A stretch of DNA of 64,000 bases from Anolis sagrei. Lineage: Eukaryota; Chordata; Lepidosauria; Squamata; Anolidae. The stretch's first letter is position 1. The number at the start of each line of letters is the position of its first letter. Location of the stretch: contig NC_090022.1 in the NCBI RefSeq assembly GCF_037176765.1, positions 231,257,117-231,321,116 on the forward strand, read 5' to 3'. The notes below the pieces were generated by a model. It ran no database searches. It saw only the letters and a list, made by a program, of their open reading frames with translations, and had not been told where the DNA came from. Position numbers and translations under genes: made by a program. Shown here piece by piece: positions 60,901 to 64,000 of the stretch.

Positions 60901-61999
60901 CTCCTTTTTACTTGTCCTTTTTTTTTGGGGGGGGGGGGGGTTGCACTTTACAGCATTGAATGTTTGCTGTTGTTGGTTGTGAACCATCCTGACTCCCCAT
61001 TTATTATTCTTATTCTTTAGGCAGTCACACTTGTGCCATACTCTTTCCAATTCATTAATGGATTAATAGATTCAACAGTGCTTCACAAAATGTTCACAGC
61101 TTTAGGTTTTTTTTTTTTTTAAAAAAAGACAGCCCCCTGGTGGCACTGAACTGCTGAACTTGCTGACCGAAAGGTCGGCAGTTCAAATCTGGGGAGCAGG
61201 GTGAGCCAACCCAGCAGTTCGAAAACATGCAAATGTGAGTAGATCAATAGGTATCACTCCAGCAGGAAGGAAACGGCACTCTGAGGTGTCTATGGACAAC
61301 ACCGGCTCTTTGACTTAGAAATGGAGATGAACACCACCACCTAGAGTCGGACACGACTTGATTTAATGTCAAGGGGAAACCTTTAACTTTACCTTTAAAT
61401 TTCTGCTTTCACACATATTTATTCCAGATTTTTCTGAATATGTATTTGATCTATATGATGCTGATTGCTTTGTTATGCTCTTGTACAAACTTTGGGGCCT
61501 TCTGGAAACAGCTCTATTGAATCTGAGGTCAGGAGGTGCTTGAGCTGCACACTAATGGACTCCATTAAAATACTTCTGAGGGTAGTGGGTTGCTCCAGAA
61601 GAGAGCGGTCCGAATGCAAATATTTTGTTTTGTGTGGAAAATGCCCTCTGAACCTTGTAATTCAACTAACACATCCTTTCAATTTGTTACATCTTTCTTT
61701 AATCTCAACTGTAGAATTTTAAATGTATAATTGTTTGGAGTTCCACACAAGGCTTTGGATGGTATAAATAGCGGAAGCTAGGAAAAGTTTTGTCAAAAAC
61801 TTTGGCCTATAGCCCCCTTAAACCCCATCCAGTATGATGGTGGAAGTATTAGTCCAGGCTGTTTTAATATTCAACACCCCCTCATTCCTGAAGTACATGC
61901 TTCCAGATCAGAAAAACAGGAGTTTTACTAACCTTGTTTACTCCATGAAAACAGTCAAGCAGTGTTAGATGGAAATTGCATGTACCAAAAGCAGCATCC
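41679..61999 (-). CDS. CDC14B: CDC14B, dual-specificity protein phosphatase (last nine coding exons; 5' part outside window)
   Basis: Exons in transcript order: 61999-61933, 59671-59609, 59240-59153, 57979-57749, 57112-56974, 54252-54099, 52991-52900, 45514-45398 and 41718-41679. They total 991 nt, in frame from a split codon to TGA. They cover [20 protein letters not shown], the linker between the two phosphatase-fold domains, the signature [11 protein letters not shown] (Cys nucleophile, P-loop Arg), and the C-terminal tail ending [11 protein letters not shown]14 phosphatases remove phosphate from Ser/Thr-Pro sites made by cyclin-dependent kinases. CDC14B is nuclear/nucleolar and acts in mitotic exit and the G2 damage response. 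The B rather than A paralogue is supported by the tail ([22 protein letters not shown]) and by the HABP4 neighbour. The N-terminal exons lie beyond 64000. Confidence 0.95.
44221..44416. mobile_element. Near-perfect inverted pair (96-bp arms, 4-bp spacer) of the GCAGGCGAAACGTCA repeat
   Basis: The left arm 44221-44316 is the reverse complement of 44321-44416 with only a few mismatches (AGAACATGGCCATATAGCC in both). The family is the same as at 16655 and 51775. Confidence 0.8.
45398..45514 (-). CDS. CDC14B: CDC14B exon (C-terminal tail)
   Basis: Acceptor CTCTTTCAG|AATAAT, donor AAAAG|GTGAGA. It encodes [15 protein letters not shown] and [17 protein letters not shown], a basic Ser/Arg-rich tail, likely part of nuclear/nucleolar targeting (inference). 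Confidence 0.9.
45696..45912. mobile_element. MER2/Tigger-like DNA transposon
   Basis: TA|CAACCATTCCTCCATATATA at left and CAAGAACCAACTG|TA at right. Inside, TAAGTATCCATGGATTTTGG and GAGAGGTCCTGGAAACAAAC match the right end of MER2-type Tigger elements. Confidence 0.7.
45938..45979. repeat. (ATC)14 microsatellite, CDC14B intron
   Basis: A pure CAT/ATC run that yields spurious poly-His (plus) and poly-Met (minus) frames. Confidence 0.95.
46610..47200 (+). other. GTGTGAG-rich unclassified repeat, possibly LTR-like
   Basis: Degenerate GTGTGAG/GTGAGA words recur through 46690-46920. The end (TTAATAAACCCAATCACCC near 47185) looks like a transcript end of an LTR. No matching ends or target duplication were found, so the class is open. 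Confidence 0.3.
48305..48515 (-). mobile_element. Sauria-type SINE (minus)
   Basis: GGTGTGAGAGAATTGGCTCT, TTGCCCAGGGGATGCCCAGA and the reverse head GGTTTAACCCATTGCACCACC. It lacks the 3' terminal tail seen at 17357. Confidence 0.7.
48709..49460 (+). mobile_element. Solo LTR of a retrovirus-like/LTR element
   Basis: It runs from TGTGACGGCGCG to GCGACGGCACA (TG...CA ends, 752 bp) and is flanked by AAAAG at 48704-48708 and 49461-49465. An AATAAA lies near 49320, followed by a GT-rich stretch. No internal genes adjoin it, so it is a recombination relic. Superfamily (ERV or Gypsy) and age were not determined. Confidence 0.75.
49830..49982 (+). mobile_element. L2-type LINE 3' tail
   Basis: GCGGCATTGAATTTTTGCCG, GTAGGCTGCCTTGAGTCCTC and a GTAAGTAAATAAATAAT tail. 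Confidence 0.65.
49990..51770. other. CDC14B intron, unassigned
   Basis: Long AT-rich stretch. I see no conserved exon. Splice-ready candidates were not found on either strand. Confidence 0.3.
51775..52395. mobile_element. Inverted pair of the GCGAAACGTCA repeat with longer arms (about 250 bp)
   Basis: A minus-oriented arm (51775-52030; GGGCTGTATGGCCATGTTCC, GAATGTCCAGGGTGGGAGAA) faces a plus-oriented arm (about 52110-52370; TTCTCCCACCCTGGACATTCC, CACAACCTCTGAGGATGCCT). They meet at an unrelated centre near 52060. Arms match the 16655 copy, including AATGCTAATCAAGGTGGCCA. Confidence 0.75.
52900..52991 (-). CDS. CDC14B: CDC14B exon
   Basis: Acceptor TGTTTACAG|TACAGC, donor CTAAC|GTAAGT. It encodes [20 protein letters not shown] and QSKINSIPL, matching the acidic/basic region after the catalytic core. 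Confidence 0.93.
53130..53850 (-). mobile_element. L2-clade LINE 3' end with C-terminal RT remnant (minus)
   Basis: The minus frame 53833-53471 encodes [58 protein letters not shown] and [18 protein letters not shown]. The 3' UTR and poly(TTA) tail follow to about 53130. It is 5'-truncated and a different subtype from 20995. Confidence 0.85.
54099..54252 (-). CDS. CDC14B: CDC14B exon
   Basis: Acceptor CTCAATAG|GAAACA, donor GAACCG|GTAATC. It encodes [18 protein letters not shown] and [17 protein letters not shown], the end of the catalytic domain. Confidence 0.94.
54978..55371. mobile_element. Tigger-like MITE, CAGTGAAGCCTTGACTTA ends
   Basis: Left CAGTGAAGCCTTGACTTACA after TA; right CTTAAGTCAAGGCATCTCTG is the inverted match. 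The interior holds a G-run (about 55257-55271). No transposase is present. Confidence 0.65.
55440..55700 (-). mobile_element. Tigger-like MITE, partial (inverse of 63660)
   Basis: GCTTCAGTGGAGACACCTTTT, TTAACTATGAGTTGTTTGTA and ATGGACTGCCTGTA match the complement of 63660-63905. Confidence 0.6.
56974..57112 (-). CDS. CDC14B: CDC14B exon (second half of catalytic loop)
   Basis: Acceptor TCTATACAG|CTGGAC, donor TTAGA|GTAAGT. It encodes [20 protein letters not shown] and [19 protein letters not shown]. The P-loop Arg (GLGRTG) is here, while the nucleophile Cys is in the preceding exon. Confidence 0.96.
57749..57979 (-). CDS. CDC14B: CDC14B exon (catalytic domain, nucleophile Cys)
   Basis: Acceptor CCTTCCAG|GTTTTC, donor GCAAAG|GTATAC. 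It encodes [34 protein letters not shown] and [11 protein letters not shown]. It carries the general-acid-region FFADGS loop and the nucleophile Cys. Confidence 0.96.
58012..58320 (-). mobile_element. tRNA-derived SINE (minus), nearly complete
   Basis: TAGGTAAAGGTAAAGGTTCC at the tail, CTCCAAGGTCATGTGGCCA in the body, and AGCGGTTTAACCCACTGTAC at the head. It lies 30 bp outside a CDC14B exon, in the intron 5' of the catalytic exon. Confidence 0.85.
58575..58712 (+). mobile_element. L2-type LINE 3' tail
   Basis: CTGTAAACCACCCTGAGTCG, GAGAGCGGCAGTATATAAAT and (AAAT)n. It is antisense within a CDC14B intron. Confidence 0.7.
59153..59240 (-). CDS. CDC14B: CDC14B exon
   Basis: Acceptor TGACAG|AAAGCA, donor AAAATG|GTATGT. 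It encodes [20 protein letters not shown] and PHSRSRIEN, the inter-domain linker region. Confidence 0.95.
59609..59671 (-). CDS. CDC14B: CDC14B exon
   Basis: Acceptor TTCTTAG|GCTTTG, donor TATGAG|GTACGT. It encodes [20 protein letters not shown]. 21 codons, phase 0. Confidence 0.95.
59834..60108. mobile_element. Two abutting or nested GGCCCTTC palindromic MITEs
   Basis: Outer ends TGAGGGCCCTTCTACATCC and GTTTGGAAGGGCCCTGAG are inverted. Inside lie two complete foldbacks (59836-59950, with TCTGCTTTGAACTGGATTAT and its complement; and 59950-60105, with ATCTGATCCCAGGTTTTC and GAAAACCTGCAATCAGATCC). Confidence 0.7.
60930..61020 (+). mobile_element. L2-type tail remnant after a poly(G) run
   Basis: ACAGCATTGAATGTTTGCTG and GAACCATCCTGACTCCCC after a G-run at about 60918-60930. 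Confidence 0.5.
61130..61400 (+). mobile_element. tRNA-derived SINE (plus)
   Basis: Head CCCCCTGGTGGCACTGAACTG (A box partly deleted), B box GGCAGTTCAAATCTG, body TCGAAAACATGCAAATGTGA, tail TGATTTAATGTCAAGGGG and ACCTTTAACTTTACC. Confidence 0.8.
61933..61999 (-). CDS. CDC14B: CDC14B exon (most upstream in window)
   Basis: Acceptor CCTTGCAG|GGATGC, donor AACAAG|GTTAGT. It encodes [20 protein letters not shown] and NK. The first base completes an Arg codon from an exon beyond 64000, as in human F-R-D-A-A. Confidence 0.94.
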
Positions 62000-62299
62000 C
62001 TGCAAGGAACAAGTATCACATTTCAATCTTGAACTTTAATCTGTTTTTATATATATACACACACCTATTATATCAAGAACAATGAAAATATAATAATTCA
62101 TCATTTGTTTAGTCAATTGGTGGCAAATGTTTCTTGTTATAAGTAACTAATGTTTTGACTGGTTGGTTTCCTTTACACTTATCTTTTTAGAACTCAACAC
62201 TGCTGGACATCTAGTTAAAGAGCCCTTGTTCACATATTGGGGGGAGTGGAAGAAAACTGTTACTATAAATCAATCATACTGATTATGATTAATCAGTTC

Positions 62300-62618
62300 A
62301 TTTATTGACAAGGCCCCCCTAGCCTAACTCATTGACTGGTCTTGTAGGACTTTATTACCCGCCCCACCCTTACAGCTGTATTGCACTAGCTCTTGCCTCG
62401 CCCTCCTAAATCTGAAAGCGCCCACTGTTCTCGGCTACTGGTTGATGGTTATTCTTGTTCTTATGTTTTTATGATTCCTGTTGTTTGGTTTTTATTTGTT
62501 TTAATTATTGAAATGCAATTTATTTTAATTTGTGCTATATTTTATTTTTGTTTCTGTTGGACTTGGTCCCCATGTAAGCCAGCCTGAGTCCCTTTGGGGA
62601 GATTGTAGTGGGATATAA

Positions 62619-62663
<45 letters not shown>
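62300..62663 (+). mobile_element. L2-type LINE 3' end with (TTA)n
   Basis: GTCCCCATGTAAGCCAGCCT, GAGTCCCTTTGGGGAGATTG and a (ATT)n tract at 62618-62662. Confidence 0.7.
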
Positions 62664-62664
<1 letters not shown>

Positions 62665-62778
62665 TAAACCCAATTCTGACAGTTCAAGCAATATCATTTT
62701 TCCCGGCAAAACGGAAAACAATGTAGTCTATTCAGTGTTTCCTGTGAACCAACATCAGATAGTTATATGTGGAACAAA

Positions 62779-62850
62779 AGGGGGGAGGTGCCTTCGAGTC
62801 ACCCTGTCAACTTATCACAACTCCATGATTTTCTTAGGCAAGGAATACTC
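62779..62850 (-). mobile_element. SINE tail fragment ('ATGACTTGAAGGC' type)
   Basis: GAGGTGCCTTCGAGTCACCC and ATTTTCTTAGGCAAGGAATA match the reversed 3' part of the 38545 family, diverged. Confidence 0.4.
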
Positions 62851-63098
62851 AGAAGTGGATCTATGAATTCCTTCTTTTGAAATATTGCCTGCAGCACCTG
62901 GTAATCATTGACACTTAAACATTTTCTAATTTTGTAGCATTTGTTTAATACATTTTTAAGAACAGTTATTGCAAATTGCATGGCATTTTCTCATCATTCT
63001 TCCTTTATGTTTATCTTTTAAAGGATTGCAGGGACTCAGCTCTACAAATTACACATAAAAAGATGCAAAAATGTCAAATGGTCAGGCAAATCAGTATT

Positions 63099-63117
63099 CC
63101 CCCCCCCCCCCCCCCCC
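63099..63117. repeat. Poly(C) run of about 19
   Basis: Homopolymer C tract in a CDC14B intron. Other C/G runs lie at about 10147 (G), 21717, 29291, 31184, 55257 and 60918. Confidence 0.9.
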
Positions 63118-63659
63118 AGGGAAAAGCCATTAATAATAATACTAAAAGTGTGGATGATTTGAATACCATTTTTATTTACCTGAAAGGAAGATATGATACA
63201 TTTCCAAATAATAAGCGCCTGTATACAGCTTCTGGAGACTCTCTCAGATATATCATCTATTTCAAAAAGAAGGGGCAAGGGAGACATTCATGATAACTGC
63301 AAGATAAAATTATTTATTCCCTAAGCAAATTTATTCCTCAAACAGATGAAATGCATACAGTCCTATAAGGGGCTGTTTATTAACATAGTGGATAACATGA
63401 AACCAGTAGCAAGGTTAATGAAACTAAAGTCATACTTCACATATTTCTCCAGGTACAGAAAGTTTTATTACATTGTAACTAGCATTACAATGTAAAATTA
63501 AATACCTATTAAACTACATATTTAAAACTTTCTGGACACTCCATAAAACTGGCTCAAGAAATGCCTGGAACTCTAAATTTGTGAAGTTAATAGAATTGGT
63601 TAAAACAGAATACTGATGGAATCATCTGAACACCATTTCACATACTGCTGTCATCTAAT

Positions 63660-63910
63660 ACAGGCAGTACCTGAGTTACAAACATTCAACTTAGAAATGA
63701 CTCATAGTTTAAGAATGGGGGTGAGACAAAGGAAGTGAGAAATTTTACCCCCTTGGAAGGGAAATTCATTCTCAAAAGAGTTATTGCGGGAAAAATGTGT
63801 CTCCACTGAAGCTTTATCACCAATTCTCATTTCCACAACAAGCCAAATTTTTCAAAATCAAATTGACACAGGGACAGAAAGTGAGCGAAATCTTCTGAAC
63901 AGGGGCACAG
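63660..63910 (+). mobile_element. Tigger-like MITE
   Basis: ACAGGCAGTACCTGAGTTAC, TTATCACCAATTCTCATTTCC and GGGACAGAAAGTGAGCGAAAT. This is the opposite orientation of the copy at 55440-55700. Confidence 0.6.
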
Positions 63911-64000
63911 ACAGAAAAACAAACATCACAGGGTATTCACCCTTCTCTATGTTATCCAAGGCCAATATATACTCTGTGTATCTGTGGTTGGAGTTCCACT

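Overview
This window looks like vertebrate nuclear DNA from a squamate reptile, most likely an iguanian lizard of the Anolis/Sceloporus kind. The evidence is intron-rich genes with CpG-rich first exons, plus a squamate repeat mix: L2 and CR1 LINE tails, RTE-BovB fragments, tRNA-derived SINEs, palindromic hAT-type MITEs, Tigger/mariner elements and a Helitron. The species call is an inference from repeat style; no species marker was tested.

Four protein genes are present in the order SLC35D2(-) - ZNF367(-) - HABP4(+) - CDC14B(-). This is the order known from human 9q22 (the chicken Z equivalent), so the block is ordinary conserved amniote synteny. (1) 267-421: first coding exon of SLC35D2; the rest lies before position 1. 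Its upstream side is a roughly 1 kb tandem repeat of a 91-92 bp unit packed with GC boxes. (2) 6446-13047: complete ZNF367 in five coding exons (322 aa), with a long 3' UTR that probably reaches about 3985. (3) 18371-36581: complete HABP4 in eight coding exons (397 or 398 aa), polyadenylated near 37025. (4) 61999-41679: the last nine coding exons of CDC14B (about 329 residues, including the whole catalytic loop), with a probable 4.1 kb 3' UTR ending near 37515. Exon joins were read by eye from splice sites, phase and remembered orthologue sequence. All joins keep frame.

ZNF367 and HABP4 are divergent, about 5 kb apart. HABP4 and CDC14B are convergent, with poly(A) signals about 530 bp apart. 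The ZNF367 promoter carries four CCAAT boxes and E2F-like sites. The HABP4 promoter carries six inverted CCAAT boxes at 29-40 bp spacing. The genes do not form a pathway: they are a sugar-nucleotide transporter, a zinc-finger transcription factor, an RGG-box mRNA/ribosome-binding protein and a dual-specificity phosphatase.

Most other sequence is intron or spacer with interspersed repeats. The better-resolved insertions, with target duplications or clear ends, are hAT-type foldback MITEs at 19653-19800, 25647-25743 and 37600-37861, a SINE inside a MITE at 14872-15128, a Helitron at 17110-17341, an internally deleted mariner at 32625-33169, and a solo LTR at 48709-49460. No novel multi-gene system was found. 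The items most worth follow-up are the SLC35D2 promoter minisatellite, the HABP4 CCAAT array, and the long foldback structures at 37.6, 44.2 and 52.0 kb.
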